Positions 35,788 through 46,179 are shown, counted from the stretch's first letter. The stretch is 48,376 bases of DNA from Alphaproteobacteria bacterium (GCA_004292755.1 RDXE01000076.1:1-48376); one strand, 5' to 3'. Program-made: numbers and translations. Notes: generated by a model not told the origin, from the sequence alone.

Positions 35788-36180
35788 TCAGACGCGGCGA
35801 CGCTTCGGTGGGCGGCAACCATTGTGCGGGATCGCCGTCACGTCGCGGATGGAGGAGATGGCAAAGCCAACCGCCTGCAATGCGCGCAATGCCGATTCAC
35901 GTCCAGCACCTGGGCCCTTCACCTCGATGTCGAGGGTCCGCATGCCATGCTCTTGCGCCTTGCGGCCGGCGTCCTCGGCGGCAACCTGAGCGGCGTACGG
36001 GGTGGACTTGCGTGACCCCTTGAAGCCCTTGGTGCCAGAGGACGACCACGCGATCACATTGCCCTGGGCGTCCGTGATCGTGATCATGGTGTTGTTGAAC
36101 GACGCGTTCACATGCGCGACGCCAGCGGTGATGTTCTTGCGTTCGCGACGCTTGACGCGCGCTGCTGCGGGCTTTGCCAT
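35788..36180 (-). CDS. rpsK: Ribosomal protein uS11
   Basis: A small-subunit platform protein contacting mRNA near the E site. Family segments [43 protein letters not shown] and the C-terminal [18 protein letters not shown] are intact. The 130-residue length is standard. ATG 36180 starts 18 bp after rpsM. It is the second gene of the alpha sub-operon. Confidence 0.98.
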   Translation of the reverse strand: MAKPAAARVKRRERKNITAGVAHVNASFNNTMITITDAQGNVIAWSSSGTKGFKGSRKSTPYAAQVAAEDAGRKAQEHGMRTLDIEVKGPGAGRESALRALQAVGFAISSIRDVTAIPHNGCRPPKRRRV

Positions 36181-36198
36181 TGCTTCGAATCCCTGGCC

Positions 36199-36567
36199 TT
36201 ACTTCTTCTTGCCGGCAATCGGCTTCGCCTTGCCCTTGCGGGTGCGGGCATTGGTGTGGGTGCGCTGACCACGGACCGGCAGGCCCTTGCGGTGACGCAG
36301 GCCCCGATAGCAGCCGAGGTCCATCAACCGCTTGATGTTCATCGCCACTTCACGGCGCAGATCGCCCTCGACATGGTAGTCGCGGTCAATCACCTCACGG
36401 ATGCGCAACACTTCCTCGTCCGAGAGGCTGTGGACCCGGCGTTCGGCAGCGATGCCGAGCTTGCCACAGATCTCCTTCGCCTTGGACGGGCCGATGCCAT
36501 AAATGTACCGCAGACCGATCTCGACCCGCTTCTGCGTCGGGATGTTCACGCCAGCAATGCGCGCCAC
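36199..36567 (-). CDS. rpsM: Ribosomal protein uS13
   Basis: A small-subunit head protein that contacts 23S rRNA and the P-site tRNA. It opens with [25 protein letters not shown] and ends with the basic tail [23 protein letters not shown], 122 residues in all. The start codon is GTG (36567) with AGGAGAG upstream. It heads the alpha sub-operon, downstream of a strong promoter and a roughly 115-nt leader with overlapping hairpins. Confidence 0.98.
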   Translation of the reverse strand: MARIAGVNIPTQKRVEIGLRYIYGIGPSKAKEICGKLGIAAERRVHSLSDEEVLRIREVIDRDYHVEGDLRREVAMNIKRLMDLGCYRGLRHRKGLPVRGQRTHTNARTRKGKAKPIAGKKK

Positions 36568-36615
36568 GCCACACTCTCCTCACACCAAACACATTCGCGT
36601 TGCCCATGCCTGCCA

Positions 36616-36641
36616 GACAGACTGTCGAAGACAGTGTCTTC
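36616..36641 (-). promoter_or_regulatory. Overlapping hairpins in the rpsM leader
   Basis: On the plus strand the sequence GACAGACTGTCGAAGACAGTGTCTTC (coordinates as given) contains three interleaved inverted repeats: GACAG/CTGTC, ACTGTC/GACAGT (3-nt loop) and GAAGAC/GTCTTC (3-nt loop). They share bases, so only some can form at once in the leader RNA transcribed from the minus strand. A role in translational feedback is inference. Confidence 0.4.
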
Positions 36642-36689
36642 AGGTGGCACAGATGAATGACCGTTCGGCCCCAACGCTTAAGGCCGCGC

Positions 36690-36717
36690 AGTATAGGGAT
36701 TGCTCTGCCTCCGTCAA
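36690..36717 (-). promoter_or_regulatory. Promoter of the alpha sub-operon (rpsM-rpsK-rpoA-rplQ)
   Basis: On the minus strand, TTGACG (36717-36712), a 16-bp spacer and TATACT (36695-36690) form a near-consensus sigma70-type promoter about 120 bp upstream of rpsM and 44 bp after the adk stop. It is the strongest promoter match I see in the window and explains how rpoA and its neighbours could be transcribed apart from the spc genes. Confidence 0.75.
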
Positions 36718-36760
36718 GGGGAGCGTTGCGACGGATCGTCGCGAACCCCCCTCAGCGGCC

Positions 36761-37426
36761 TCAAGCTGGAACGCCACGCACCTCAGCCAGCACAGCCTCG
36801 ATCTGGCGCGTGACTTCGTCGATCTCTTCCATCCCGTCTACCTTGTGCAGGATGCCCTTTGCCGCGTAGTACGGCAGAATCGGGGCGGTTTGCTCCCGAT
36901 AGACATTCAACCGCTTGGTGACGGTGCTGACGGTATCGTCGGTCCGGCGGGTCAGATCGCGCGAGCCGCACGCATCGCACACGCCAGGCAGCCGAGTCGG
37001 CTTGAACACATCATGGTAGCCAGCCCCGCAGGAGGCACAGCTGTAGCGACCGGTGATGCGCTGCACCAGTGCATCCTCGTCCACCACCATCTCCACCACC
37101 GCGTCCAGGCGCAACGCCTTTTCGGTCAGCATGGCGTCCAGCGCCTCGGCCTGGGCCGTAGTGCGCGGGAAGCCATCCAGGATGAAGCCGTTCTGGCAAT
37201 CTGGCTGGTCGATCCGATTGGCAATCATGCCGACGATGATGGCGTCTGACACAAACTGGCCAGCGTCCATAATCTTCTTGGCTTCCATGCCAAGTGGCGT
37301 GCCCGCGGACACCTCGGCGCGCAGCATATCGCCAGTCGACAGCTGGACGGAGCCATGGGCATCCTGCAAGCGCTTAGCCTGCGTGCCTTTCCCAGCCCCC
37401 GGTGGGCCGAGCAGAATGATGTTCAT
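36761..37426 (-). CDS. adk: Adenylate kinase
   Basis: Catalyses ATP + AMP to 2 ADP, in the cytoplasm. The P-loop GPPGAGKGT is at residues 8-16, the AMP-binding region has STGDMLR, and [10 protein letters not shown] is at about 80-89. The LID carries four Cys (C130, C133, C150, C153 in CASCG and CDACG), the zinc-binding structural site seen in many bacteria, making this the long form with 221 residues. ATG overlaps the secY stop as ATGA (37423-37426), so adk is translationally coupled to secY. Confidence 0.97.
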   Translation of the reverse strand: MNIILLGPPGAGKGTQAKRLQDAHGSVQLSTGDMLRAEVSAGTPLGMEAKKIMDAGQFVSDAIIVGMIANRIDQPDCQNGFILDGFPRTTAQAEALDAMLTEKALRLDAVVEMVVDEDALVQRITGRYSCASCGAGYHDVFKPTRLPGVCDACGSRDLTRRTDDTVSTVTKRLNVYREQTAPILPYYAAKGILHKVDGMEEIDEVTRQIEAVLAEVRGVPA

Positions 37427-38769
37427 CCACGCCTCCCTCGCAACTTTGCCTTCTTGATCAGGCCTTCATACTGATGGGCGAGCAGGTGGCTGTGGATCTG
37501 GGCAACCGTGTCCATCGTCACCGTCACCACGATCAGCAAGCTCGTGCCGCCCAGATAGAACGGCACGGCATACTCAGCGATCAAGAGTTCCGGCAGGGCA
37601 CAGACTGCGGCCAAATAGAGCGCCCCTAGCAGGGTCAGCCGCGTCAGCACGTAGTCAAGATAGTTGGCGGTGTTCTGACCCGGACGGATGCCAGGAACAA
37701 AGCCGCCATACTTCTTCAGATTGTCTGCCGTCTCCTGCGGATTGAACACGATCGCGGTGTAAAAGAACGCGAAGAAGATGATCAAGCCGACGTACAACAC
37801 CAAGTACAGCAATTGACCATGCGCCAAGTTGTTGGCCAGCCAATTGAGCCACTCCGGCCGATCCGCGACATTGCTGAAGCCCGCGATGGTCGCCGGCAAC
37901 AGCAACAGGGAGGACGCAAAGATTGGCGGAATCACGCCTGAGGTGTTCAGCTTCAGCGGCAGGTGACTCGATTCGCCACCGAACATCCGGTTGCCTTGCT
38001 GACGCTTCGGGTACTGCACCAGGATGCGGCGCTGCGCGCGCTCCATGAACACAATGAACGCCGTCACACCAACGGCCATGATCAGGACGAACAGGATGAA
38101 GAAGGTCGACAGGGCCCCTGTCCGGCCCAGCTCCAAGGTTCCAGCCAGCGCCGAAGGCAGGCCCGCCACAATGCCCGCAAAGATGATCAAGGAGATGCCG
38201 TTGCCGACGCCGCGCGCGGTGATTTGCTCGCCCAGCCACATCAGAAACATCGTCCCACCGGTCAAGGTGATCACGGCCGTGATGCGGAAGAACCAACCGG
38301 GATCAATCACTGCCGCGCCAACAGACCCAGTCATGCCCTCCAACCCCACGGCAATGCCGTAGGACTGAACAATCGCCAAGGCCAGGGTCAGGTAGCGGGT
38401 GTACTGATTGAGAATCTTCCGGCCGCTTTCGCCCTCTTTCTTCAGGGCTTCCATCTTCGGGCTCACCGCGGTCATCAGCTGAATGATGATCGAGGCCGAG
38501 ATGTACGGCATGATGTTCAGGGCGAAGATGGTCATCCGGCTCAACGCGCCGCCCGCCAGCATGTCGAACATGCCGAGGATGCCACCGGCATTCTGGCGGA
38601 AAATCTCCCCCAGAATCGTTGGGTCAATACCGGGCAGTGGGATGTAGGTGCCCAACCGGTAGACAATCAACGCGCCGAGGGTGAACCAGATACGATTCTT
38701 CAGCTCCGTCGCCTTGGCGAAGGCGGAGAAATTGATGCTCTGCGCGAGCTGCTCGGCTGCGGATGCCAT
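37423..38769 (-). CDS. secY: Preprotein translocase subunit SecY
   Basis: The channel subunit of the Sec translocon, ten membrane helices in the inner membrane. The start [19 protein letters not shown] from ATG 38769 leads into the first helix; the plug/TM2 segment YIPLPGIDP, the fifth cytoplasmic loop [23 protein letters not shown], and the C-terminal [21 protein letters not shown] are intact. The 448-residue length is normal. The upstream continuation of the frame to 38973 runs into rplO and is rejected. A 142-bp gap with several hairpins separates it from rplO. Confidence 0.97.
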   Translation of the reverse strand: MASAAEQLAQSINFSAFAKATELKNRIWFTLGALIVYRLGTYIPLPGIDPTILGEIFRQNAGGILGMFDMLAGGALSRMTIFALNIMPYISASIIIQLMTAVSPKMEALKKEGESGRKILNQYTRYLTLALAIVQSYGIAVGLEGMTGSVGAAVIDPGWFFRITAVITLTGGTMFLMWLGEQITARGVGNGISLIIFAGIVAGLPSALAGTLELGRTGALSTFFILFVLIMAVGVTAFIVFMERAQRRILVQYPKRQQGNRMFGGESSHLPLKLNTSGVIPPIFASSLLLLPATIAGFSNVADRPEWLNWLANNLAHGQLLYLVLYVGLIIFFAFFYTAIVFNPQETADNLKKYGGFVPGIRPGQNTANYLDYVLTRLTLLGALYLAAVCALPELLIAEYAVPFYLGGTSLLIVVTVTMDTVAQIHSHLLAHQYEGLIKKAKLRGRRG

Positions 38770-38800
38770 CCTGTTCGACCCCGTTCCCTCAACATGCAAA

Positions 38801-38830
38801 CCGCCGGTGCCCCGTCTGGGCCACCGGCGG
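38801..38830. terminator. Hairpin upstream of secY
   Basis: CCGCCGGTG (38801-38809) and CACCGGCGG (38822-38830) are perfect reverse complements, with inner CCC/GGG extending the stem. On the minus strand it is followed by TTTGCATG, a short T-run, 31 bp before the secY start codon. It may partly terminate or process the spc transcript. Confidence 0.45.
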
Positions 38831-38863
38831 CTGATCCTGACCGGATGCCCCGGTGCAGGAAAG

Positions 38864-38909
38864 CACTGATTGCAGTGGCGCTGGCCTGTCGGCTCGCAGC
38901 GCCAGCTGC
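38864..38909. repeat. Two competing hairpins just after rplO
   Basis: GCAG-TGGCGCT (38872-38882) pairs with AGCGCCA-G-CTGC (38898-38909), an 11-bp stem with one bulge beginning 2 bp after the rplO stop. CACTG (38864-38868) and CAGTG (38873-38877) form a second, overlapping hairpin, so the two exclude each other. Confidence 0.4.
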
Positions 38910-38911
38910 AC

Positions 38912-39376
38912 CTACTCTGCTGCCGGCAGCGTAACGGTCCCGCCCGCTTGCTCCACCGCCGCCTTGGCCGCATCGGATGCGTCCTGAACGATGATGGTCA
39001 GCTTCGCGGTCAAGGAGCCCTTGGCGAGCAGACGGATTGGTGCGGCACCTTCGCGCACCAAGCCAGCTGCTTCCAGCACCGCCCCATCAATGGGGGCGTC
39101 CACCGCCAGACGGCCATGATCAATGGCATTCTGGATGGCGCCGACATTGACGATCTGCATCTCGACCCGGAACGGGTTCTTGAAGCCCCGCTTCGGCAGA
39201 CGGCGGTGCAGCGGCATCTGGCCGCCTTCAAAGCCGTTGATCGAGACGCCGGTACGGGCCTTCTGACCCTTCACACCACGGCCGGAGGTTTTCCCCAGGC
39301 CCGACCCGATGCCACGACCGAGGCGCTTCTTGCCACGGCGCGCGCCATCATTGTCGCGGATTTCATTGAGCTTCAT
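38912..39376 (-). CDS. rplO: Ribosomal protein uL15
   Basis: A large-subunit assembly protein. The N-terminal glycine/arginine-rich extension ([21 protein letters not shown]) that penetrates 23S rRNA is present, with [20 protein letters not shown] after it. ATG 39376 gives 154 residues. It lies 4 bp after rpmD. Confidence 0.97.
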   Translation of the reverse strand: MKLNEIRDNDGARRGKKRLGRGIGSGLGKTSGRGVKGQKARTGVSINGFEGGQMPLHRRLPKRGFKNPFRVEMQIVNVGAIQNAIDHGRLAVDAPIDGAVLEAAGLVREGAAPIRLLAKGSLTAKLTIIVQDASDAAKAAVEQAGGTVTLPAAE

Positions 39377-39380
39377 CGCC

Positions 39381-39569
39381 CTACTCCTCAACCCGAACCA
39401 GGTGCTGGACCCGCCGGATCATGCCACGCACGGCGGGAGTATCCTCCAGCGTGCGGGTGCGATGCATCTTATTGAGGCCAAGCCCGATCAGGGTGGCCCG
39501 CGCCCACTCCTCACGCCCAATCGGGCTGTGGATTTGGGTGACCGTGACGGTCTTCTTTGCCTCAGCCAT
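39381..39569 (-). CDS. rpmD: Ribosomal protein uL30
   Basis: A 62-residue large-subunit protein. The core [19 protein letters not shown] and [20 protein letters not shown] is typical. Its ATG (39567-39569) lies inside the end of rpsE: the two genes overlap by 8 bp in different frames, which implies coupled translation. Confidence 0.96.
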   Translation of the reverse strand: MAEAKKTVTVTQIHSPIGREEWARATLIGLGLNKMHRTRTLEDTPAVRGMIRRVQHLVRVEE

Positions 39570-40146
39570 TGGCCGCACCCTCATCACGCTTGCCGAGGAT
39601 GTCCGCCACCTTCTTGCCGCGGCGGGCCGCAACCGACCGCGGGCTGGAGCACCGCGCCAGTGCATCGAAAGTGGCCTTGATCATGTTGTGTGGGTTGGAG
39701 GTGCCGACCGACTTGGCCACCACATCCTGCACGCCCAACGCATCAAACACCGCACGCATCGGACCACCGGCGATGATACCGGTACCCTGCGGAGCCTGAC
39801 GAAGCACAACGCGACCGGCGCCAAAGTGGCCCTGGACATCGTGGTGCAGCGTCCGACCTTCACGCAACGGCACGCGCACCATGGCGCGCTTGGCGGCTTC
39901 GGTCGCCTTGCGGATGGCTTCCGGCACTTCGCGTGCCTTGCCAGCGCCATGGCCAACCCGGCCCTTGCCGTCGCCCACAATCACAATCGCCGCGAAGCCG
40001 AAGCGCCGACCGCCCTTCACCACCTTGGCGACGCGGTTGATGCCAACCAGCTTCTCGATGAATTCGGACTCCTCGCGGTCCCGCTCCCGCGGCTGACGCT
40101 CGCGGTCGCGGCCGCGGCCCGAACGTTCGCGCTCGTTCTCTGCCAT
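39562..40146 (-). CDS. rpsE: Ribosomal protein uS5
   Basis: A small-subunit protein that helps decoding accuracy and binds 16S helix 34. The double-stranded-RNA-binding domain starts [25 protein letters not shown], and the second domain has [13 protein letters not shown]. The N-terminal 26 residues are an unusually Arg/Glu-rich extension ([18 protein letters not shown]), and the total is 194 residues. ATG 40146 is preferred; the upstream frame to 40188 overlaps rplR. Confidence 0.97.
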   Translation of the reverse strand: MAENERERSGRGRDRERQPRERDREESEFIEKLVGINRVAKVVKGGRRFGFAAIVIVGDGKGRVGHGAGKAREVPEAIRKATEAAKRAMVRVPLREGRTLHHDVQGHFGAGRVVLRQAPQGTGIIAGGPMRAVFDALGVQDVVAKSVGTSNPHNMIKATFDALARCSSPRSVAARRGKKVADILGKRDEGAANG

Positions 40147-40156
40147 GGTCTGGCCC

Positions 40157-40519
40157 TCAGAACTGCAGACCGCCCTCACGGGCGGCATCGGCCAGGGCCT
40201 TCACCCGGCCATGATAAATGTAGCCGCCGCGATCAAACACGACAGCCTCGACGCCTGCGCTGCGCGCCCGCTCGGCAATCAGCTTGCCAACGGCCTTCGC
40301 CGCCTCGATGTCGGCGCCAGTCTTCAGCGTCTCCCGCATGTCCTTTTCGATGCTGGAGGCCGCCACCAAAGTGACGCCCTGAACATCATCAATGACCTGC
40401 GCATAGATGTGCTGAGACGAACGGAACACCGACAGCCGCGGGCGGCCATAGGCAACCTGCTTCAAGCGATGACGAGTGCGACGCTTGCGCCGCTCGAACA
40501 GAAGATCGGACTTGTCCAT
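40157..40519 (-). CDS. rplR: Ribosomal protein uL18
   Basis: A 5S rRNA-binding large-subunit protein of 120 residues. The basic N-terminus ([20 protein letters not shown]), [20 protein letters not shown] and the C-terminal [19 protein letters not shown] match the family. Gaps are 11 bp from rplF and 10 bp to rpsE. Confidence 0.98.
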   Translation of the reverse strand: MDKSDLLFERRKRRTRHRLKQVAYGRPRLSVFRSSQHIYAQVIDDVQGVTLVAASSIEKDMRETLKTGADIEAAKAVGKLIAERARSAGVEAVVFDRGGYIYHGRVKALADAAREGGLQF

Positions 40520-40530
40520 CGGTGCCCTCC

Positions 40531-41064
40531 TTACTTCTTCTTGCCTTCCTTGCGGAGGATCACCTCGGACTCGTACTTGATACCCTTGCCCTTGTAGGGC
40601 TCGGGTCCGCGGTACGAGCGGATCTCGGCGGCGACCTGTCCGACGCGCTGCTTGTTCGCACCGCTGACAACCAACAGAGTCGGCTTCTCTGCCACCACCT
40701 TGATGCCCTCGGGCACCTGGTAAATGACATCGTGAGAGTAGCCGAGCGACAGGGTCACGGTTTGACCCGACACTGCGGCCTTATAGCCGACACCGTTGAT
40801 CTCCAGACGCTTCGAAAAGCCCTCGGAGACACCTTTGACCATGGTGTTGACCAGCGCGCGGGTGGTGCCCCACATCGCGCGGGCCTGCTTGCTCTCGCCC
40901 TTCGGCTGAACCAGCACCTTGCCGTCTTCGATTGTGGTTTCCACCACGTCCGACAGCGGCAAGGTCAATTCACCAAGCTTACCCTTGGCGGACAGCACGC
41001 GATCGACAATCGCAACCTGCACGCCCGCCGGGATCGCCACTGGATTTTTGCCTACACGGCTCAT
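40531..41064 (-). CDS. rplF: Ribosomal protein uL6
   Basis: A large-subunit protein near the sarcin-ricin loop. Start [15 protein letters not shown] from ATG 41064; the second domain contains [11 protein letters not shown] and the C-terminal signature [24 protein letters not shown]. 177 residues, the usual size. Confidence 0.98.
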   Translation of the reverse strand: MSRVGKNPVAIPAGVQVAIVDRVLSAKGKLGELTLPLSDVVETTIEDGKVLVQPKGESKQARAMWGTTRALVNTMVKGVSEGFSKRLEINGVGYKAAVSGQTVTLSLGYSHDVIYQVPEGIKVVAEKPTLLVVSGANKQRVGQVAAEIRSYRGPEPYKGKGIKYESEVILRKEGKKK

Positions 41065-41080
41065 CTCGTGCCTCCCCCGA

Positions 41081-41479
41081 TTAGAACACGCGGCACAGGA
41101 CCTCGCCGCCAACATTGGCGACGCGGGCTTCCTGGTCCGACATGACCCCCTGCGGGGTGGACAGGATTGCAATGCCGAGGCCGTTGTAAACCCGCGGCAG
41201 GTCCTTGATCTTTGAGTAGACGCGCCGCCCGGGCTTGGAGATCCGCTTGATCTCCTTAATCACCGGCTCGCCCTCGTGATACTTCAGCTCGATGCGCAGT
41301 TCGGAGATGCCCTTGCGGACCTCCGACTGGCTATAGCCACGGATGTAGCCTTCGCGCCTCAGAACCTCGAGAACGTTGGTGCGCAGGCTCGATGCCGGGG
41401 ACATCACCACCGACATGCGTGCGCGCTGCGCGTTGCGGATGCGCGTCAGCATATCCCCAAGGGGATCGCTCATCGCCAT
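41081..41479 (-). CDS. rpsH: Ribosomal protein uS8
   Basis: A 16S-binding small-subunit protein of 132 residues. [16 protein letters not shown] opens it and [25 protein letters not shown] carries the C-terminal RNA-binding motif. In E. coli S8 also represses the spc operon by binding its mRNA; no matching site was identified here. ATG 41479 or the ATG two codons later could be used. Confidence 0.98.
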   Translation of the reverse strand: MAMSDPLGDMLTRIRNAQRARMSVVMSPASSLRTNVLEVLRREGYIRGYSQSEVRKGISELRIELKYHEGEPVIKEIKRISKPGRRVYSKIKDLPRVYNGLGIAILSTPQGVMSDQEARVANVGGEVLCRVF

Positions 41480-41494
41480 ATCCAGACTCCTTCC

Positions 41495-41800
41495 TTACCA
41501 GCTCGACTTGACCAGACCGGGGATCTGGCCGGTCGAGCCGAGTTCGCGCAGTGCAATGCGCGACAGCTTAAACTTGCGATAGTTCGCCCGCGGACGACCG
41601 GTCAACTCACACCGGAGCCGAACCCGAACACGCGAGGAATTGCGCGGCATCTCGGCCAGCTTCAGGCGAGCGGAAAACCGCTCCTCCATCGACAGGGCCT
41701 CGTCATTCGCCGTCGCCTTCAGGCGCGCGCGCTTCTCTTTGAAGCGAGCGACCATGGCCTCGCGGCGCTTGTTCTTTTGAATCGAGCTTTTCTTCGCCAT
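41495..41800 (-). CDS. rpsN: Ribosomal protein uS14, zinc-independent form
   Basis: 101 residues, the longer bacterial form without the CxxC...CxxC zinc ribbon; the only Cys is in [11 protein letters not shown]. This C-minus type does not require zinc. The C-terminal [19 protein letters not shown] and GLVKSSW are the family signature. 11 bp after rplE. Confidence 0.98.
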   Translation of the reverse strand: MAKKSSIQKNKRREAMVARFKEKRARLKATANDEALSMEERFSARLKLAEMPRNSSRVRVRLRCELTGRPRANYRKFKLSRIALRELGSTGQIPGLVKSSW

Positions 41801-41811
41801 CGATCCGGCCC

Positions 41812-42354
41812 TCAGTTCGCGAACGGCATCTGGAAGCCCTTCAACAGGGCGCGGGCTTCGTCATCGGTCTTCGCAGTGGTGCAGATCACGATGTCCATGC
41901 CGCGCACGGCATCAACCTTGTCGTAATCGATTTCCGGGAAGACGATCTGCTCTTTCAAGCCCAGCGCATAGTTGCCACGGCCATCGAACGACTTCGCCGA
42001 CACGCCGCGGAAGTCACGCACGCGCGGCAGCGCGATCGTGATCAGACGGTCGAGGAACTCGTACATCACCTTCTTGCGCAGGGTAACCTTGCAGCCAATC
42101 GACAAACCGGCGCGCAGCTTGAAGCCAGCGATCGACTTCTTCGACTTGGTCTTCACCGGGCGTTGGCCCGTGATCGCCATCATGTCGCCGAAGGCGGCAT
42201 CAAGCTTCTTCTGGTCCTGCACTGCTTCGCCAACGCCCATGTTGACGACGATCTTCTCGATGCGCGGCACCTGCATCACGTTCTTGTAGCCAAACTCCTG
42301 CATCAGGGCTGGCTTCACGACCGTGTCGTAGTGCGTTTGAAACTTCGTGCTCAT
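41812..42354 (-). CDS. rplE: Ribosomal protein uL5
   Basis: A 5S rRNA-binding protein of the central protuberance, 180 residues. [28 protein letters not shown], the loop [22 protein letters not shown] and [24 protein letters not shown] are typical. 8 bp after rplX. Confidence 0.98.
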   Translation of the reverse strand: MSTKFQTHYDTVVKPALMQEFGYKNVMQVPRIEKIVVNMGVGEAVQDQKKLDAAFGDMMAITGQRPVKTKSKKSIAGFKLRAGLSIGCKVTLRKKVMYEFLDRLITIALPRVRDFRGVSAKSFDGRGNYALGLKEQIVFPEIDYDKVDAVRGMDIVICTTAKTDDEARALLKGFQMPFAN

Positions 42355-42362
42355 GGCCGGCC

Positions 42363-42686
42363 TCAGACGTCGATGGCTTCGCCGGAGCGCTTGGCAAAGC
42401 GCACCTTGCGGCCGTCAGCAAGGAACTTGAAGCCAACGCGGGTTGGCTCCTTTGTCTTTGGGTCGATGTGGGCGACGTTGGACACGTGGATTGGGGCTTC
42501 CTTCTCCACAATACCGCCCGCCTGCATCTGAGTGGCGCGAGTATGGCGCTTCACGATGTTGACACCGCGAACCTTCACCCGGTTCTCAGATGGCATGACC
42601 TCGAACACCTCGCCGGTCTTGCCCTTATCGCGACCAGTGATCACCACCACTGTGTCGCCCTTCTTGATCTTCAGCTTCGTCGCCAT
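42363..42686 (-). CDS. rplX: Ribosomal protein uL24
   Basis: An assembly-initiator protein of the large subunit, with the KOW motif [19 protein letters not shown] at the N-terminus. 107 residues. It lies 2 bp after rplN. Confidence 0.98.
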   Translation of the reverse strand: MATKLKIKKGDTVVVITGRDKGKTGEVFEVMPSENRVKVRGVNIVKRHTRATQMQAGGIVEKEAPIHVSNVAHIDPKTKEPTRVGFKFLADGRKVRFAKRSGEAIDV

Positions 42687-42688
42687 GG

Positions 42689-43057
42689 TTACAGCACCTC
42701 CGGCGCCAGGCTGATGATCTTCATGAAGTTCTTCGAGCGCAGCTCACGTGTCACTGGCCCAAAGATACGCGTGCCAATCGGCTCGTTCTGCTTGTTGATC
42801 AGAACGGCAGCATTGGTGTCGAAGCGGATCGAGGTGCCGTCTGGACGGCGGATTTCCTTGGCGGTGCGAACGATGACGGCGCGATGCACGTCACCCTTCT
42901 TCACCTTACCCCGCGGAATCGCCTCTTTGATCGAAACGACAATGACATCGCCGACAGCGGCGAACTTGCGCTTCGACCCACCCAGCACCTTGATGCACAT
43001 AACGCGGCGCGCGCCGGAATTGTCGGCAACGTCCAGGTTTGTCTGCATCTGGATCAT
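42689..43057 (-). CDS. rplN: Ribosomal protein uL14
   Basis: A 122-residue large-subunit protein at the subunit interface. [21 protein letters not shown] and the C-terminal [20 protein letters not shown] are diagnostic. First gene of the spc portion, 18 bp after rpsQ; no separate promoter is evident. Confidence 0.98.
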   Translation of the reverse strand: MIQMQTNLDVADNSGARRVMCIKVLGGSKRKFAAVGDVIVVSIKEAIPRGKVKKGDVHRAVIVRTAKEIRRPDGTSIRFDTNAAVLINKQNEPIGTRIFGPVTRELRSKNFMKIISLAPEVL

Positions 43058-43075
43058 GGATCAGTCCTCAGTCGT

Positions 43076-43333
43076 TCACGCAGCCGGAGCCGCGCCCTGG
43101 GCCTCGTCAGAGACGACCTCCCAGCGCTTGGTCTTCGACAACGGGCGGCATTCACGGATTTTCACCGTGTCGCCGATCTTGTAGCGGTTCGTTTCATCAT
43201 GCGCTGCATACTTTTTGGAGCGCGTGATAAACTTCTTGTACATCGGGTGCATGACGCGCCGAACCACCAGGACCGTGACGGTCTTGTCGGTCTTATCGCT
43301 CACCACCGTTCCTTGCAGGATGCGCCGCGGCAT
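43076..43333 (-). CDS. rpsQ: Ribosomal protein uS17
   Basis: An 85-residue OB-fold protein of the small subunit. [18 protein letters not shown] and [27 protein letters not shown] are the family core. Last gene of the S10 portion, 11 bp after rpmC. Confidence 0.98.
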   Translation of the reverse strand: MPRRILQGTVVSDKTDKTVTVLVVRRVMHPMYKKFITRSKKYAAHDETNRYKIGDTVKIRECRPLSKTKRWEVVSDEAQGAAPAA

Positions 43334-43344
43334 CGCCTACTCCC

Positions 43345-43548
43345 TTAGCCCTGGGTTTGAGCGGCGGTCTTCTGGGCCAACACGGTGCGGATGCGCGCGA
43401 TATCGCGACGCACTTGACGCACCTGTGCGGTGTTCTCCAGCTGACCGGTCGCCTTGCGGAACCGCAGGTTGAACTGTTCCTTCTTAAGCTGGGCAAGCTG
43501 TTCGGTCAGCTCGTCCGCCGTCTTCGCCTTCAGGTCAGCCGCCTTCAT
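43345..43548 (-). CDS. rpmC: Ribosomal protein uL29
   Basis: A 67-residue helical hairpin protein at the exit tunnel. [21 protein letters not shown] and [17 protein letters not shown] are typical. ATG 43548 fits, starting 4 bp after the rplP stop. Confidence 0.97.
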   Translation of the reverse strand: MKAADLKAKTADELTEQLAQLKKEQFNLRFRKATGQLENTAQVRQVRRDIARIRTVLAQKTAAQTQG

Positions 43549-43552
43549 GGCG

Positions 43553-43972
43553 TCACGCCTCCTCACCGATGCGCTGCACGAAGCGCGTCTTGATCGGCAG
43601 CTTGGCGGCGGCCAACTCGAACGCGCGTTCAGCGAGTTCCTTCGGCACGCCGTCGATCTCGAACATCACGCGACCGGGCTTCACCCGGCACACCCAGAAC
43701 TCCGGCGACCCCTTACCCGAGCCCATGCGGACTTCGGCAGGCTTCGTGGAGACCGGCACGTCCGGGAAAATCCGGATCCACACCCGACCTTGCCGCTTGA
43801 TGTGGCGGGTCAGAGCGCGACGCGCGGCTTCGATCTGGCGGGCAGTGACGCGCGCGGGCTCCAGAGCCTTCAGACCGAAGGCGCCGAAGTTCAACGCAGT
43901 GCCACCCTTGGCGACGCCATGGATGCGGCCCTTATGGGCCTTGCGGTATTTGGTGCGCTTTGGCTGCAGCAT
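43553..43972 (-). CDS. rplP: Ribosomal protein uL16
   Basis: A 139-residue A-site-proximal large-subunit protein. [19 protein letters not shown] and [29 protein letters not shown] are diagnostic, including the arginine that is hydroxylated in some bacteria (MRMGSGKG context). 12 bp after rpsC. Confidence 0.98.
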   Translation of the reverse strand: MLQPKRTKYRKAHKGRIHGVAKGGTALNFGAFGLKALEPARVTARQIEAARRALTRHIKRQGRVWIRIFPDVPVSTKPAEVRMGSGKGSPEFWVCRVKPGRVMFEIDGVPKELAERAFELAAAKLPIKTRFVQRIGEEA

Positions 43973-43984
43973 CGTCCACCTTCC

Positions 43985-44662
43985 TCAGCGCGCCGGCTGC
44001 TGCTCGAGGGCGCGCTTGTCTTGCGCCATCGGGTCATGCGCCAGAATCTCGCCCTTGAACACCCACACTTTGACACCACAGGTGCCATAGGTGGTGCGGG
44101 CCGTGGCCGTGCCGAAATCGACATCCGCGCGCAAGGTGTGCAGCGGCACGCGACCCTCGCGATACCACTCCATCCGCGCGATCTCGGCGCCGCCCAGACG
44201 ACCGGAACACTTGATCCGGATGCCCTGGGCGCCAAGACGCATGGCCGACTGCACGGCACGCTTCATCGCCCGCCGGAAAGCCACGCGACGCTCCAGCTGT
44301 TGCGCAATCGACTCGGCCACCAGCTTCGCATCGATTTCCGGCTTGCGGATTTCGACGATGTTCAGGTTGACCTCGCCACCGGTGCGCTTCGCCAGATCGA
44401 GGCGGAGCTTCTCGATGTCGGAGCCCTTCTTGCCGATGATCACGCCCGGACGGGCGGTGTGAATGGTCAACCGCGCCTTTTTGGCCGGCCGCTCAATCAC
44501 CACCCGGCTGACGCCAGCGGCAGACAGCTTCTTCATCAAGTAATCGCGCAAGGCGAGATCAGCATGCAGCAGCTGAGCGTAATCGCGGTTGGCGTACCAG
44601 CGCGAGTCCCAGGTGCGATTGATGCCGAGCCGCAGCCCGATCGGATTGACTTTCTGACCCAT
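43985..44662 (-). CDS. rpsC: Ribosomal protein uS3
   Basis: A 225-residue small-subunit protein at the mRNA entry channel. The KH domain GxxG loop appears as [20 protein letters not shown], and the C-terminal domain has [20 protein letters not shown]. 1 bp separates it from rplV. Confidence 0.98.
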   Translation of the reverse strand: MGQKVNPIGLRLGINRTWDSRWYANRDYAQLLHADLALRDYLMKKLSAAGVSRVVIERPAKKARLTIHTARPGVIIGKKGSDIEKLRLDLAKRTGGEVNLNIVEIRKPEIDAKLVAESIAQQLERRVAFRRAMKRAVQSAMRLGAQGIRIKCSGRLGGAEIARMEWYREGRVPLHTLRADVDFGTATARTTYGTCGVKVWVFKGEILAHDPMAQDKRALEQQPAR

Positions 44663-44663
44663 G

Positions 44664-45056
44664 TTACGCCGCCTCCCCGCGCTGCTCTTCGCGCTCGCGG
44701 ACGATCACCGTCAGGTGGCTGAACGGCTTGATGATCCGCGCGCCACGGCCACGCGCGCGGGCGTGGAACCGCTTCATCACCACCGACTGGCCGACGAACG
44801 CCTCAGAGACGTACAGGCGGTCAACATCGAGCTGATGATTGTTCTCGGCGTTGGCGATTGCCGACTGGAGCGCCTTCTTGACGTCCTTGGCAATGCGCCG
44901 GGTGGAGAAGGTGAGTTCGGCCAGCGCCGAGCTCGCCTTCTTCCCGCGGATCAGCTGGGCCACGAGATTCAGCTTGCGCGGGCTGATGCGCAGATTGCGC
45001 ACCACCGCCTGGGCCTCGGTCTCACCAAGCCGGCGCGGATTTTGAGGCTTGCCCAT
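44664..45056 (-). CDS. rplV: Ribosomal protein uL22
   Basis: A 130-residue protein lining the exit tunnel with a long beta-hairpin. [21 protein letters not shown] and [23 protein letters not shown] match the family; the hairpin tip carries ARGRGARI. A short N-terminal extension ([18 protein letters not shown]) precedes the usual start. Confidence 0.98.
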   Translation of the reverse strand: MGKPQNPRRLGETEAQAVVRNLRISPRKLNLVAQLIRGKKASSALAELTFSTRRIAKDVKKALQSAIANAENNHQLDVDRLYVSEAFVGQSVVMKRFHARARGRGARIIKPFSHLTVIVREREEQRGEAA

Positions 45057-45059
45057 CGG

Positions 45060-45338
45060 CTACTTCCTCTTCGCCTTCTTGTCGGCCGCATGGCCGTGGA
45101 AGGTGCGGGTCGGCGCGAACTCACCGAACTTGTGTCCGATCATGTTCTCGTTGACCAACACCGGAATGAACTTTTGGCCGTTGTACACGCCAAACGTCAG
45201 TCCGACAAACTGCGGCAGGATCGTCGAGCGACGCGACCAGATCTTCACGATCTCGTTGCGGCTGCTCGCGCGCGCCTTGTCCGCCTTCTTCAGGAGGTAT
45301 CCGTCGACAAACGGACCTTTCCAGACAGAACGAGCCAC
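45060..45338 (-). CDS. rpsS: Ribosomal protein uS19
   Basis: A 92-residue small-subunit head protein. [20 protein letters not shown] and [30 protein letters not shown] are diagnostic. The start codon is GTG 45338. 3 bp before rplV, 12 bp after rplB. Confidence 0.98.
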   Translation of the reverse strand: MARSVWKGPFVDGYLLKKADKARASSRNEIVKIWSRRSTILPQFVGLTFGVYNGQKFIPVLVNENMIGHKFGEFAPTRTFHGHAADKKAKRK

Positions 45339-45350
45339 GTTAGGCCCCCG

Positions 45351-46175
45351 TTACTTAGTGCGACGACGAATGATCAAACCATCCGTCTTCTTGTTGTTGC
45401 GCGTCTTCTTGCCCTTGGTCGGCTTGCCCCAAGGGGTCACCGGATGGCGACCACCGGAGGTCCGACCCTCACCACCACCGTGGGGGTGGTCGATCGGGTT
45501 CATCGCCACACCGCGCACCGACGGGCGTTGGCCCATCCAGCGCATACGGCCGGCTTTGCCGAAGTTCTGGTTCGATTGGTCCGGGTTCGACACCGCACCC
45601 ACCGTCGCCATGCAGTCGCCGCGCACCATCCGAAGCTCGCCGGAGGCCAGCTTCAACTGCGCGTAGCCCTGGTCACGACCAACGAGCTGAGCATAGGTGC
45701 CGCCCGCGCGGGCCATCTGACCACCTTTGCCGGGCTTCAGCTCGACATTGTGGACAATGGTGCCGACCGGCATGTTCTTCAGCGGCATCGCGTTGCCCGG
45801 CTTGATGTCGCAGCGTTCGCCGGACACCACCGTGTCGCCCACCGTCAGGCGCTGTGGCGCCAGAATGTAGGCCAACTCGCCGTCAGCATAGCGGATCAGC
45901 GCGATGAACGCGGTGCGGTTGGGGTCATACTCCAACCGCTCCACCGTCGCCGGCGCACCAAACTTGCGGCGCTTGAAATCGACCAAGCGATAACGCTGCT
46001 TGTGCCCGCCGCCGCGACCGAACGCCGTGATGCGACCCAGATTGTTACGACCGCCGGAGCCAGTCTTGCCCTCGGTCAGGGCCTTGACAGGCTTGCCCTT
46101 CCACAGCTCGGACCGGTCGATCAGGACCAGTTCGCGCGTGCTCGGCGTGATCGGGTTGAAACTCTTGAGCGCCAT
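45351..46175 (-). CDS. rplB: Ribosomal protein uL2
   Basis: A 274-residue protein needed for peptidyl-transferase centre assembly and subunit joining. It contains [43 protein letters not shown] and the C-terminal [26 protein letters not shown] with the conserved His. 4 bp after rplW. Confidence 0.98.
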   Translation of the reverse strand: MALKSFNPITPSTRELVLIDRSELWKGKPVKALTEGKTGSGGRNNLGRITAFGRGGGHKQRYRLVDFKRRKFGAPATVERLEYDPNRTAFIALIRYADGELAYILAPQRLTVGDTVVSGERCDIKPGNAMPLKNMPVGTIVHNVELKPGKGGQMARAGGTYAQLVGRDQGYAQLKLASGELRMVRGDCMATVGAVSNPDQSNQNFGKAGRMRWMGQRPSVRGVAMNPIDHPHGGGEGRTSGGRHPVTPWGKPTKGKKTRNNKKTDGLIIRRRTK

Positions 46176-46179
46176 CGCG

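Noticed and set aside
34687-36015. A 442-codon plus-strand frame opposite rpoA and rpsK
   Set aside because: Antisense shadow of essential genes; it reads through the rpoA-rpsK gap only by chance lack of stops.
37963-38934. A 323-codon plus-strand frame opposite secY
   Set aside because: Gln/His/Arg-rich composition typical of an antisense shadow; secY is unmistakable on the other strand.
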